Notes under the pieces: generated by a model
What the model was told of the DNA's origin: nothing
The model's input: the letters and a program-made list of their open reading frames with translations, nothing else
Database searches by the model: none
NCBI GenBank assembly: GCA_034769895.1
Contig: CM068367.1
Span: 692,592,268 to 692,656,267, forward strand
Origin: Magicicada septendecula
Taxonomy: Eukaryota; Arthropoda; Insecta; Hemiptera; Cicadidae
Reading direction: 5' to 3'
Length of the DNA: 64,000 nucleotides
Made by a program: the position numbers and the translations under genes
In this document: piece by piece, positions 11,669-24,517 of the stretch
Position numbering within the stretch: position 1 is the stretch's first letter
Layout of the letters: every line of letters starts with the position of its first letter

Positions 11669-12544
11669 AATGGTAGATCAGAGCGTGGTTATGATTCTAT
11701 GGATGTTGTAGATATTATTTCTGCTTTATTTTCTGAACTTTGGAAGTTTTAGAATCTGGGGACTTGCATTTATTTTCTTAAATGAAACTTGGTGTGGCTA
11801 CAAGCATGTCAGCTGGTGTTGGGACTTGCAAATTATTTCAACATATTAGTTTTTGATCAGAGTCCAAGTGTTGAAATAAAAGCTAATTGTAATGTAACGG
11901 TTTAATAAAATGAATAATCAGAATAATAACATATTTTATAAAAATGAATAAGGGGTTGATTAAGTCTAAAATGATTTAATATGTGTTAGTGTTTAAGTAA
12001 TTATTTTGTGATGTTGAGTGTAAGGTAGGTTTTGGAAAGTGGTTATAAGCATGTGATTGATGGTTTTCAAAATGAATGTGAGCTGATGGATTTACTTGCG
12101 CATACTCTGGAGCTTAGACAGATTTTGAACATGAGGGGAGCCGTCAGTATTTGTTGATTTTGATTGGGACTTGTTAGGTGGAATAGACAACGTGTTTATA
12201 GCACCCGTTATGTAGTATTGGTTTATTGAGGGCGTTCCATTGCGGTATCGTGGATTATGAATGTGGTTATGGTCCGACCAAACATCGTGGTGTTGATAGT
12301 TATATATTTTCGGATTATGTTGAATGTTATGTATACTTTGTGGATTGGATAGTGAGTCAGTTTTGTTGTTCTGTGTTGTGTTCTTTTCTGTCATTTTGAG
12401 TGGCTGTTTCTCTGCCATTCTTATACACCCATCTCGCCGCATCGCTAGAGCACTCTGGGGCGGCTCAAAGGAAGTATAGTACTTGAGCTTTTTTCTGATT
12501 CTCTGTCACTATGTTTTGTGAGCTAGATTTGTGTTAGGTGTTTC

Positions 12545-13039
12545 GTGAGCATTTATGTTTGGTTATTGTGTGTTGGGAATTGTGCAATTCTGGCGGCGGT
12601 ATGTTACCAGAGATTGCCCCACCCTATTTCAGGCATTCTCCAGAAACTTTCGGTGTTAGATGGAGTAGATGAGGACAGGTTGTTGGTCTTTTTGGACCTG
12701 GTCCTGCAGTTGGCAGATTTCCCGGGTGTGTCGGATGAGGAGGTCTGGTCCCTTATATACCCGTGTTGCCGGGGTTCATTGGCCGGTCTGGTCACCAACA
12801 CTCTGCGTCGGGGCTGCAGTGTTGACACTTTCCATGGGGAAGTGTTGGATTTCTTCATACCCCATCGACGACGTTCCCAGCTTAAGTTAGATTTATTCTA
12901 TCGCCTACAGGCCAACGGAGAGTGCACCTTAGATTGTGGTCCTGGAGATTATCAGTTTCCCCTGTTCTGGAAGGTTATTATGGAGAACGTTAGGGAGTTG
13001 GAGAGTGCCCTTAGATTGTCGTGGTCTTGGAGTTCGTGA
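12545..13039 (+). pseudogene. gag/capsid-like fragment, unit 4
   Basis: Its deduced product is identical to the unit 2 copy. Confidence 0.5.
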
Positions 13040-15174
13040 GATCGTCAGTTTCCCCTGTTCTAAAAGTAAGATGGAGAAGTTATGTCCTGTTGTTTCGTTG
13101 TTTATAGTGGTTGATTTTGATTTTTGAGTATTGTAGAGTCGGTCCATGCCACATTCCACGGTTGATTTCCCTGATGTTTTATTTTGGGTTGAGAGTTGTG
13201 TAGACTGAGGTGAAGTAAACCCCCCCCCTGCTAGTTACGCTGCATTTGAAAAGGTAAGAGAAGGGATTGATGTTCGCGTGCCCTCTGCGCGGTCTTCTCT
13301 GCTTTGTGAATCGGGTCCGCCCACCCTAGTGTGGGGAGGTGGGCCAATCATGTGTCAAGGATTGATGATGCCTTGTTTGCTGCACGTGGCTGGTCGGTCC
13401 ACGAGGTGGACGGTTCTCGAAGGGTACTCGCATATCAAGGTTAGTAGCACCTTGTTGGCCTTCGGGCGTGAATATGTGAGTACCAGGGAGAGTTAGGTGG
13501 TGGTCACCGGAGAGGGTGAGGTGTTGGGGCGGTCCCGAGAGTTTGGCAGGGAGGAGAGGACTCGCGTGGGGGATGGTCGCAGTGTGGTAGAGATTTTCAG
13601 TCCTGGGAAGGGGGGGAATAGTGTCATTGGTCCTGGTGGAAGAGTTTTGTTCCGTGATAGAAGTCTGTGGTCCTGGGTCTCAGTTGTTAGATTTAGGAGG
13701 CCTTGGTGGTCAATTCTCAGAGCTGGTATCGGCGATTCTTTTCTTTCTCCTGTTCTGTTCTGTTCCTTATATCTGCATGCGGACCAGGGCCCGGCGAGCA
13801 TGCAGGACGCACACTTACATCTTCTCTTTCAGACACACATTGACAGACTTACACCCCTTCCTTCTGCATCTTTCGTTTTCCTGAGTAACTGAACCCACCA
13901 AGTGCGAATTGAAACCTGGGATTTTCCAGGATTCCCACAGCCGTCGAGCTTGAGTACTGGTTTGATTTGGGTCAACCATGTTGCCCTTTTGGGGTGAGGG
14001 TGTGCCGTACTGGGTTCGGCATGTAGGCGATGTGTTTTTAAAACGAGCGGGCTTTGACGTCACGCGCGGCCGTTGCATCTCGTCGTCGTGGGCTATGCAG
14101 ACTGTTTGTTGTGTAGCGATGATATCCAGTTGGCGCGCTCAGCTGTAATTGTGTATTCCTGCATCGGCGAGGTTTCGTGGTTAGACATTCACATCGAATC
14201 TTTCTCATTTCTATTTGAACCCTCAACCAGGTCATCTGCTCTCGACTGACGGCACTCATTGGTTCAGGACTTCGTTGCTCTTCTAAATGAGTGGCTGAAT
14301 AAAGTTCTGCTCCAGGTGCTCGAACAAGGGCGAGATGGGTGTCGGGTGTTGACGACCAACTGTCCACCCCCCTGGCAGAGACGACCCTTAAGCGATGATA
14401 TGCCGTCAGTCGAGATCCACGCTTTCAGACACACTTATGACGCTACTCTGCCCCAGGACTCCTTAGTGCAACCGAGACACTACTGATCAGCCAAGGTTTG
14501 CTTAAGTGCACCGGACGATCCAGGTAGAACCATCCTATTTATTTCATACTATCTCAACTACACTGTGAATTCACGGAAGCTCCCAGAAGCACACTCATGA
14601 GGTTTTTTTTTACTGCTAAAATTTTGCACAAACTCTCATGCTCAGTTCTGTGACTACATGTGTGAACCTTACATAATTAAGTCTAATGAAATCTATTATA
14701 TCTTCTTATAATGTGTAAGAAAATTACACATACACACATATCCGCAGGCTCTGCTCTAAGTTCTACCTTTTATCGAATTAAAGCCATTCGAGAGTTAGTT
14801 ATTTTCTGCTTTCATGTCATGCGGTCATGGCAGAATTCCGGTCACAAGGGGGGCTGTCTGATGTCTTTAAGTGTCGAAACTATTTTCATGATCACATACG
14901 CATATTGCTTATTATGATTAAAGTGATGGTTGATTATTATTTTGAGTCTCTGGTTTGGTTGGGGGCACTTACATTTTCCGGTGCTAATTACTTTGACATA
15001 TTAATGATCCGTAACTGAGAATTACCTAATTGCCTTGTTATTTATATATAATTGTGTATTTATTTATTCTTGTTGAAAAGGGTTATTATGAGGGGTTTTG
15101 TACAGAAATGAGGGGTGTGTGTTATGTATGTTGTGTATGTGCTTGTGTGTAATCGTCATTTTTTTGGGGGGGAA

Positions 15175-15718
15175 TGTGTTATAAATTATGATATCATAAT
15201 TGTGCTTACTAAGTTACTAAAAGGCTAGCCTATTTAAATTCTTTTTCTATACAACACTCAAGGATTAGTAATTTTCAATTTAACTTGTGAATAATATTCT
15301 TGCAACAATTAATTTGGACATAACGTGGCAGGATCTATACAATTTATAGTTAAACTTAACTTCACTCACATCTTATGCTGTAAAGAATATTGATATATTT
15401 ATATATAATCCTGCAGTTGAATTTTACTCATTGTTGAATTTATAACTTGTCATGTCATGTAAGAGTTGCATGCTTAATAAAGTTCACGCTTGTTTGTTAA
15501 TAGACTTTTTCATTTGCAAGTCCTGTCATTCACCTGGGGGGACATGTCTGTAATTGTAACTTAGGCCTTTGCACACTTTTGCCTCCTCGAGGTCCTCCAC
15601 CTAGTTCTAATATTATGTCTCTCCCCTTCAAAAAAAAAAAAACTTAATAAAAATAAAATAAAATAAAATTAAAAAAAAATTTACAAAAGAAAACTTATAA
15701 AATAAAAGGGGGGTTTCA
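15175..15718 (+). repeat. LTR-like segment of unit 5
   Basis: It has TG...CA limits, an AATAAA in the middle and a PBS-like site at 15721. Confidence 0.55.
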
Positions 15719-15926
15719 AATGGTATAGCAGAGCGTGGTTATGATTCTATGGATGTTGTAGATATTATTTCTGCTTTATTTTTCTGAACTTTGGAAGTTT
15801 TAGAATCTGGGGACTTGCATTTATTTTCTTAAATGAAACTTAAGGCTCAAAGGAAGTATAGTACTTGAGTTTTTTTCGGATTCTTTGTCACTATGTTTTG
15901 TGAGTTAGATTTGTGTTAGGTGTTTC

Positions 15927-16421
15927 GTGAGCATTTATGTTAGGTTATTGTGTGTTGGGAATTGTGCAATTCTGGCGGCGGTATGTTACCAGAGATTGCC
16001 CCACCCTATTTCAGGCATTCTCCAGAAACTTTCGGTGTTAGATGGAGTAGATGAGGACAGGTTGTTGGTCTTTTTGGACCTGTTCCTGCAGTTGGCAGAT
16101 TTCCCGGGTGTGTCGGATGAGGAGGTCTGGTCCCTTATATACCCGTATTGCCGGGGTTCATTGGCCGGTCTGGTCACCAACACTCTGCGTCGCGGCTGTA
16201 GTGTTGACACTTTCCATGGGGAAGTGTTGGATTTCTTCATACCCCATCGACGACGTTCCCAGCTTAAGTTAGATTTATTCTATCGCCTACAGGCCAACGG
16301 AGAGTGCACCTTAGATTGTGGTCCTGGAGATTATCAGTTTCCCCTGTTCTGGAAGGTTATCATGGAGAAAGTTAGAGAGTTGGAGAGTGCCCTTAGATTG
16401 TCGTGGTCTTGGAGTTCGTGA
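15927..16421 (+). pseudogene. gag/capsid-like fragment, unit 5
   Basis: It is open over 164 codons. It combines the R variant near residue 6 (as in units 1 and 3) with the HPISG and FHGEV variants (as in units 2 and 4), so it looks like an intermediate or a recombinant. Confidence 0.5.
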
Positions 16422-18555
16422 GATCGTCAGTTTCCCCTGTTCTAAAAGTAAGATGGAGAAGTTATGTCCTGTTGTTTCGTTGTTTATAGTGGTTGATTTT
16501 GATTTTTGAGTATTGTAGAGTCGGTCCATGCCACATTCCACGGTTGATTTCCCTGATGTTTTATTTTGGGTTGAGAGTTGTGTAGACTGAGGAGAAGTAA
16601 ACCCCCCCCTACTATTTACGCTGCATTTGAAAAGGTAAGAGAAGGGATTGATGTTCGCGTGCCCTCTGCGCGGTCTTCTCTGCTTTGTGAATCGGGTCCG
16701 CCCACCCTAGTGTGGGGAGGTGGGCCAATCATGTGTCAAGGATTGATGATGCCTTGTTTGCTGCACGTGGCTGGTCGGTCCACGAGGTGGACGGTTCTCG
16801 AAGGGTACTCGCATATCAAGGTTAGTAGCACCTTGTTGGCCTTCGGGCGTGAATATGTGAGTACCAGGGAGAGTTAGGTGGTGGTCACCGGAGAGGGTGA
16901 GGTGTTGGGGCGGTCCCGAGAGTTTGGCAGGGAGGAGAGGACTCGCGTGGGGGATGGTCGCAGTGTGGTAGAGATTTTCAGTCCTGGGAAGGGGGGGAAT
17001 AGTGTCATTGGTCCTGGTGGAAGAGTTTTGTTCCGTGATAGAAGTCTGTGGTCCTGGGTCTCAGTTGTTAGATTTAGGAGGCCTTGGTGGTCAATTCTCA
17101 GAGCTGGTATCGGCGATTCTTTTCTTTCTCCTGTTCTGTTCTGTTCCTTATATCTGCATGCGGACCAGGGCCCGGCGAGCATGCAGGACGCACACTTACA
17201 TCTTCTCTTTCAGACACACATTGACAGACTTACACCCCTTCCTTCTGCATCTTTCGTTTTCCTGAGTAACTGAACCCACCAAGTGCGAATTGGAACCTGG
17301 GATTTTCCAGGATTCCCACAGCCGTCGAGCTTGAGTACTGGTTTGATTTGGGTCAACCATGTTGCCCTTTTGGGGTGAGGGTGTGCCGTACTGGGTTCGG
17401 CATGTAGGCGATGTGTTTTTAAAACGAGCGGGCTTTGACGTCACGCGCGGCCGTTGCATCTCGTCGTCGTGGGCTATGCAGACTGTTTGTTGTGTAGCGA
17501 TGATATCCAGTTGGCGCGCTCAGCTGTAATTGTGTATTCCTGCATCGGCGAGGTTTCGTGGTTAGACATTCACATCGAATCTTTCTCATTTCTATTTGAA
17601 CCCTCAACCAGGTCATCTGCTCTCGACTGACGGCACTCATTGGTTCAGGACTTCGTTGCTCTTCTAAATGAGTGGCTGAATAAAGTTCTGCTCCAGGTGC
17701 TCGAACAAGGGCGAGATGGGTGTCGGGTGTTGACGACCAACTGTCCACCCCCCTGGCAGAGACGACCCTTAAGCGATGATATGCCGTCAGTCGAGATCCA
17801 CGCTTTCAGACACACTTATGACGCTACTCTGCCCCAGGACTCCTTAGTGCAACCGAGACACTACTGATCAGCCAAGGTTTGCTTAAGTGCACCGGACGAT
17901 CCAGGTAGAACCATCCTATTTATTTCATACTATCTCAACTACACTGTGAATTCACGGAAGCTCCCAGAAGCACACTCATGAGGTTTTTTTTACTGCTAAA
18001 ATTTTGCACAAACTCTCATGCTCAGTTCTGTGACTACATGTGTGAACCTTACATAATTAAGTCTAATGAAATCTATTATATCTTCTTATAATGTGTAAGA
18101 AAATTACACATACACACATATCCGCAGGCTCTGCTCTAAGTTCTACCTTTTATCGAATTAAAGCCATTCGAGAGTTAGTTATTTTCTGCTTTCATGTCAT
18201 GCGGTCATGGCAGAATTCCGGTCACAAGGGGGGCTGTCTGATGTCTTTAAGTGTCGAAACTATTTTCATGATCACATACGCATATTGCTTATTATGATTA
18301 AAGTGATGGTTGATTATTATTTTGAGTCTCTGGTTTGGTTGGGGGCACTTACATTTTCCGGTGCTAATTACTTTGACATATTAATGATCCGTAACTGAGA
18401 ATTACCTAATTGCCTTGTTATTTATATATAATTGTGTATTTATTTATTCTTGTTGAAAAGGGTTATTATGAGGGGTTTTGTACAGAAATGAGGGGTGTGT
18501 GTTATGTATGTTGTGTATGTGCTTGTGTGTAATCGTCATTTTTTGGGGGGGGGAA

Positions 18556-19096
18556 TGTGTTATAAATTATGATATCATAAATGTGCTTACTAAGTTACTA
18601 AAAGGCTAGCCTATTTAAATTCTTTTTCTATACAACACTCAAGGATTAGTAATTTTCAATTTAACTTGTGAATAATATTCTTGCAACAATTAATTTGGAC
18701 ATAACGTGGCAGGATCTATACAATTTATAGTTAAACTTAACTTCACTCACATCTTATGCTGTAAAGAATATTGATATATTTATATATAATCCTGCAGTTG
18801 AATTTTACTCTTTGTTGAATTTATAACTTGTCATGTCATGTAAGAGTTGCATGCTTAATAAAGTTCACGCTTGTTTGTTAATAGACTTTTTCATTTGCAA
18901 GTCCTGTCATTCACCTGGGGGGACATGTCTGTAATTGTAACTTAGGCCTTTGCACACTTTTGCCTCCTCTAGGTCCTCCACCTAGTTCTAATATTATGTC
19001 TCTCCCCTTTAAAAAAAAAAACTTACTAAAAATAAAATAAAATAAAATTCAAAAAAATTTTACAAAAAAAAACTTATAAAATAAAGGGGGGTTTCA
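18556..19096 (+). repeat. LTR-like segment of unit 6
   Basis: The limits and signals are the same as in the other units. Confidence 0.55.
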
Positions 19097-19972
19097 AATG
19101 GTAGATCAGAGCGTGGTTATGATTCTATGGATGTTGTAGATATTATTTCTGCTTTATTTTTCTGAACTTTGGAAGTTTTAGAATCTGGGGACTTGCATTT
19201 ATTTTCTTAAATGAAACTTGGTGTGGCTACAAGCATGTCAGCTGGTGTTGGGACTTGCAAATTATTTCAACATATTAGTTTTTGATCAGAGTCCAAGTGT
19301 TGAAATAAAAGCTAATTGTAATGTAACGGTTTAATAAAATGAATAATCAGAATAATAACATATTTTATAAAAATGAATAAGGGGTTGATTAAGTCTAAAA
19401 TGATTTAATATGTGTTAGTGTTTCAGTAATTATTTTGTGATGTTGAGTGTAAGGTAGGTTTTGGAAAGGGGTTATAAGCATGTGATTGATGGTTTTCAAA
19501 ATGAATGTGAGCTGATGGATTTACTTGCGCATACTCTGGAGCTTAGACAGATTTTGAACTTGGGGGGAGCCGTCAGTACTTGTTGATTTTGATTGGGACT
19601 TGTTAGGTGGAATAGACAACGTGTTTATAGCACCCGTTATGTAGTATTGGTTTATTGAGGGCGTTCCATTGCGGTATCGTGGATTATGAATGTGGTTATG
19701 GTCCGACCAAACATCGTGGTGTTGATAGTTATATATTTTCGGATTATGTAGAATGTTATGTATACTTTGTGGATTGGATAGTGAGTCAGTTTTGTTGTTC
19801 TGTGTTGTGTTCTTTTCTGTCATTTTGAGTGGCTGTTTCTCTGCCTTCTTTTACACCCATCTCGCCGCATCGCTAAAGCACTCTGGGGCGGCTCAAAGGA
19901 AGTATAGTACTTGAGTTTTTTTCTGATTCTTTGTCACTATGTTTTGTGAGTTAGATTTGTGTTAGGTGTTTC

Positions 19973-20467
19973 GTGAGCATTTATGTTTGGTTATTGTGTG
20001 TTGGGAATTGTGCAATTCTGGCGGCGGTATGTTACCAGAGATTTCCCCACCCTATTTCAGGCATTCTCCAGAAACTTTCGGTGTTAGATGGAGTAGATGA
20101 GGACAGGTTGTTGGTCTTTTTGGACCTGGTCCTGCAGGTGGCAGATTTCCCGGGTGTGTCGGATGAGGAGGTCTGGTCCCTTATATACCCGTATTGCCGG
20201 GGTTCATTGGCCGGTCTGGTCACCAACACTCTGCGTCGGGGCTGCAGTGTTGACACTTTCCATGGGGAAGTGTTGGATTTCTTCATACCCCATCGACGAC
20301 GTTCCCAGCTTATGTTAGATTTATTCTATCGCCTACAGGCCAACGGAGAGTGCACCTTAGATTGTGGTCCTGGAGATTATCAGTTTCCCCTGTTCTGTAA
20401 GGTTATCATGGAGAAAGTTAGGGAGTTGGAGAGTGCCCTTAGATTGTCGTGGTCTTGGAGTTCGTGA
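19973..20467 (+). pseudogene. gag/capsid-like fragment, unit 6
   Basis: It is open over 164 codons, with variants QRFPHP, LQVADFP and FPLFCKV shared only with unit 7. Confidence 0.5.
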
Positions 20468-22602
20468 GATCGTCAGTTTCCCCTGTTCTAAAAGTAAGAT
20501 GGAGAAGTTATGTCCTGTTGTTTCGTTGTTTATTGTGGTTGATTTTGATTTTTGAGTATTGTAGAGTCGGTCCATGCCACATTCCTCGGTTGATTTCCCT
20601 GAAGTTTTATTTTGGGTTGAGAGTTGTGTAGACTGTGGAGAAGTAAACCCCCCCCTGCTAGTTACGCTGCATTTGAAAAGGTAAGAGAAGGGATTGATGT
20701 TCGCGTGCCCTCTGCGCGGTCTTCTCTGCTTTGTGAATCGGGTCCGCCCACCCTAGTGTGGGGAGGTGGGCCAGTCGTGTGTCAAGGATTGATGATGCCT
20801 TGTTTGCTGCACATGGCTGGTCGGTCCACGAGGTGGACGGTTCTCGAAGGGTACTCGCATATCAAGGTTAGTAGCACCTTGTTGGCCTTCGGGCGTGAAT
20901 ATGTGAGTACCAGGGAGAGTTAGGTGGTGGTCACCGGAGAGGGTGACGTGTTGGGGGCGGTCCCGAGAGTTTGGCAGGGAGGAGAGGACTCGCGTGGGGG
21001 ATGGTCGCAGTGTGGTAGAAATTTTCAGTCCTGGGAAGGGGGGGAATAGTGTCATTGGTCCTGGTGGAAGAGTTTTGTTCCGTGATAGAAGTCTGTGGTC
21101 CTGGGTCTCAGTTGTTAGATTTAGGAGGCCTTGGTGGTCAGTTCTCAAAGCTGGTATCGGCGATTCTTTTCTTTCTCCTGTTCTGTTCTGTTCCTTATAT
21201 CTGCATGCGGACCAGGGCCCGGCGAGCATGCAGGACGCACACTTACATCTTCTCTTTCAGACACACATTGACAGACTTACACCCCTTCCTTCTGCATCTT
21301 TCGTTTTCCTGAGTAACTGAACCCACCAAGTGCGAATTGGAACCTGGGATTTTCCAGGATTCCCACAGCCGTCGAGCTTGAGTACTGGTTTGATTTGGGT
21401 CAACCATGTTGCCCTTTTGGGGTGAGGGTGTGCCGTACTGGGTTCGGCATGTAGGCGATGTGTTTTTAAAACGAGCGGGCTTTGACGTCACGCGCGGCCG
21501 TTGCATCTCGTCGTCGTGGGCTATGCAGACTGTTTGTTGTGTAGCGATGATATCCAGTTGGCGCGCTCAGCTGTAATTGTGTATTCCTGCATCGGCGAGG
21601 TTTCGTGGTTAGACATTCACATCGAATCTTTCTCATTTCTATTTGAACCCTCAAGCAGGTCATCTGCTCTCGACTGACGGCACTCATTGGTTCAGGACTT
21701 CGTTGCTCTTCTAAATGAGTGGCTGAATAAAGTTCTGCTCCAGGTGCTCGAACAAGGGCGAGATGGGTGTCGGGTGTTGACGACCAACTGTCCACCCCCC
21801 TGGCAGAGACGACCCTTAAGCGATGATATGCCGTCAGTCGAGATCCACGCTTTCAGACACACTTATGACGCTACTCTGTCGCAGGACTCCTTAGTGCAAC
21901 CGAGACACTACTGATCAGCCAAGGTTTGCTTAAGTGCGCCGGACTATCCAGGTAGAACCATTCTATTTATTTCATACTATCTCAACTACACTGTGAATTC
22001 ACGGAAGCTCCCAGAAGCACACTCATGAGGCTTTTTTTTACTGCTAAAATTATGCACAAACTCTCATGCTCAGTTCTGTGACTACATGTGTGAACCTTAC
22101 ATAATTAAGTCTAATGAAATCTATTATATCTTCTTATAATGTGTAAGAAAATTACACACACACACATATCCGCAGGCTCTGCTCTAAGTTCTACCTTTTA
22201 TCGAATTAAAGCCGTTCGAGAGTTAGTTATTTTCTGCTTTCATGTCATGCGGTCATGGCAGAATTCCGGTCACAGCGGGTGCTGTTTGATGTCTTTAAGT
22301 GTCGAAACTATTTTCATGATCACATACGCATATTGCTTATTATGATTAAAGTGATGGTTGATTATTATTTTGAGTCTCTGGTTTGGTTGGGGGCACTTAT
22401 ATTTTCCGGTGCTAATTACTTTGACATATTAATGATCCGTAACTGAGAATTACCTAATTGCCTTGTTATTTATATATAATTGTGTATTTATTTATTCTTG
22501 TTGAAAAGGGTTATTATGAGGGGTTTTGTACAGAAATGAGGGGTGTGTGTTATGTATGTTGTGTATGTGCTTGTGTGTAATCGTCATTTTTTTGGGGGGG
22601 AA

Positions 22603-23146
22603 TGTGTTATAAATTATGATATCATAAATGTGCTTACTAAGTTACTAAAAGGCTAGCCTATTTAAATTCTTTTTCTATACAACACTCAAGGATTAGTAAT
22701 TTTCAATTTAACTTGTGAATAATATTCTTGCAACAATTAATTTGGACATAACGTGGCAGGATCTATACAATTTATAGTTAAACTTAACTTCACTCACATC
22801 TTATGCTGTAAAGAATATTGATATATTTATATATAATCCTGCAGTTCAATTTTACTCTTTGTTGAATTTATAACTTGTCATGTCATGTAAGAGTTGCATG
22901 CTTAATAAAGTTCACGCTTGTTTGTTAATAGACTTTTTCATTTGCAAGTCCTGTCATTCACCTGGGGGGACATGTCTGTAATTGTAACTTAGGCCTTTGC
23001 ACACTTTTGCCTCCTCTAGGTCCTCCACCTAGTTCTAATATTATGTCTCTCCCCTTTAAAAAAAAAAAAACTTAATAAAAATAAAATAAAATAAAATTCA
23101 AAAAAAATTTACAAAAAAAAACTTATAAAATAAAAGGGGGGTTTCA
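22603..23146 (+). repeat. LTR-like segment of unit 7
   Basis: The limits and signals are the same. The CTGCAGTTCAA variant is shared with units 8 and 9. Confidence 0.55.
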
Positions 23147-24022
23147 AATGGTAGATCAGAACGTGGTTATGATTCTATGGATGTTGTAGATATTATTTCT
23201 GCTTTATTTTTCTGAACTTTGGAAGTTTTAGAATCTGGGGACTTGCATTTATTTTCTTAAATGAAACTTGGTGTGGCTACAAGCATGTCAGCTGGTGTTG
23301 GGACTTGCAAATTATTTCAACATATTAGTTTTTGATCAGAGTCCAAGTGTTGAAAGAAAAGTTAATTGTAATGTAACGGTTTAATAAAATGAATAATCAG
23401 AATAATAACATATTTTATAAAAATGAATAAGGGGTTGATTAAGTCTAAAATGATTTAATATGTGTTAGTGTTTCAGTAATTATTTTGTGATGTTGAGTGT
23501 AAGGTAGGTTTTGGAAAGGGGTTATAAGCATGTGATTGATGGTTTTCAAAATGAATGTGAGCTGATGGATTTACTTGCGCATACTCTGGAGCTTAGACAG
23601 ATTTTGAACTTGGGGGGAGCCGTCAGTACTTGTTGATTTTGATTGGGACTTGTTAGGTGGAATAGACAACGTGTTTATAGCACCCGTTATGTAGTATTGG
23701 TTTATTGAGGGCGTTCCATTGCGGTATCGTGGATTATGAATGTGGTTATGGTCCGACCAAACATCGTGGTGTTGATAGTTATATATTTTCGGATTATGTA
23801 GAATGTTATGTATACTTTGTGGATTGGATAGTGAGTCAGTTTTGTTGTTCTGTGTTGTGTTCTTTTCTGTCATTTTGAGTGGCTGTTTCTCTGCCTTCTT
23901 TTACACCCATCTCGCCGCATCGCTAAAGCACTCTGGGGCGGCTCAAAGGAAGTATAGTACTTGAGTTTTTTTCTGATTCTTTGTCACTATGTTTTGTGAG
24001 TTAGATTTGTGTTAGGTGTTTC

Positions 24023-24517
24023 GTGAGCATTTATGTTTGGTTATTGTGTGTTGGGAATTGTGCAATTCTGGCGGCGGTATGTTACCAGAGATTTCCCCAC
24101 CCTATTTCAGGCATTCTCCAGAAACTTTCGGTGTTAGATGGAGTAGATGAGGACAGGTTGTTGGTCTTTTTGGACCTGGTCCTGCAGGTGGCAGATTTCC
24201 CGGGTGTGTCGGATGAGGAGGTCTGGTCCCTTATATACCCGTATTGCCGGGGTTCATTGGCCGGTCTGGTCACCAACACTCTGCGTCGGGGCTGCAGTGT
24301 TGACACTTTCCATGGGGAAGTGTTGGATTTCTTCATACCCCATCGACGACGTTCCCAGCTTATGTTAGATTTATTCTATCGCCTACAGGCCAACGGAGAG
24401 TGCACCTTAGATTGTGGTCCTGGAGATTATCAGTTTCCCCTGTTCTGTAAGGTTATCATGGAGAAAGTTAGGGAGTTGGAGAGTGCCCTTAGATTGTCGT
24501 GGTCTTGGAGTTCGTGA
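24023..24517 (+). pseudogene. gag/capsid-like fragment, unit 7
   Basis: Its deduced product is identical to the unit 6 copy. Confidence 0.5.

Larger units (their letters stand above)
11127..15174 (+). repeat. Array unit 4, long (L) type
   Basis: This 4048-bp unit is nearly identical to unit 2, including the L-specific segment (about 11791-12461). Confidence 0.85.
15175..18555 (+). repeat. Array unit 5, short (S) type
   Basis: This 3381-bp S unit has its own differences from units 1 and 3. An example is the PBS-like site, which here reads TGGTATAGCAGAGCG. Confidence 0.85.
18556..22602 (+). repeat. Array unit 6, long (L) type
   Basis: This 4047-bp L unit is very close to unit 7, so an L-L pair breaks the S-L alternation here. 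Confidence 0.85.
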
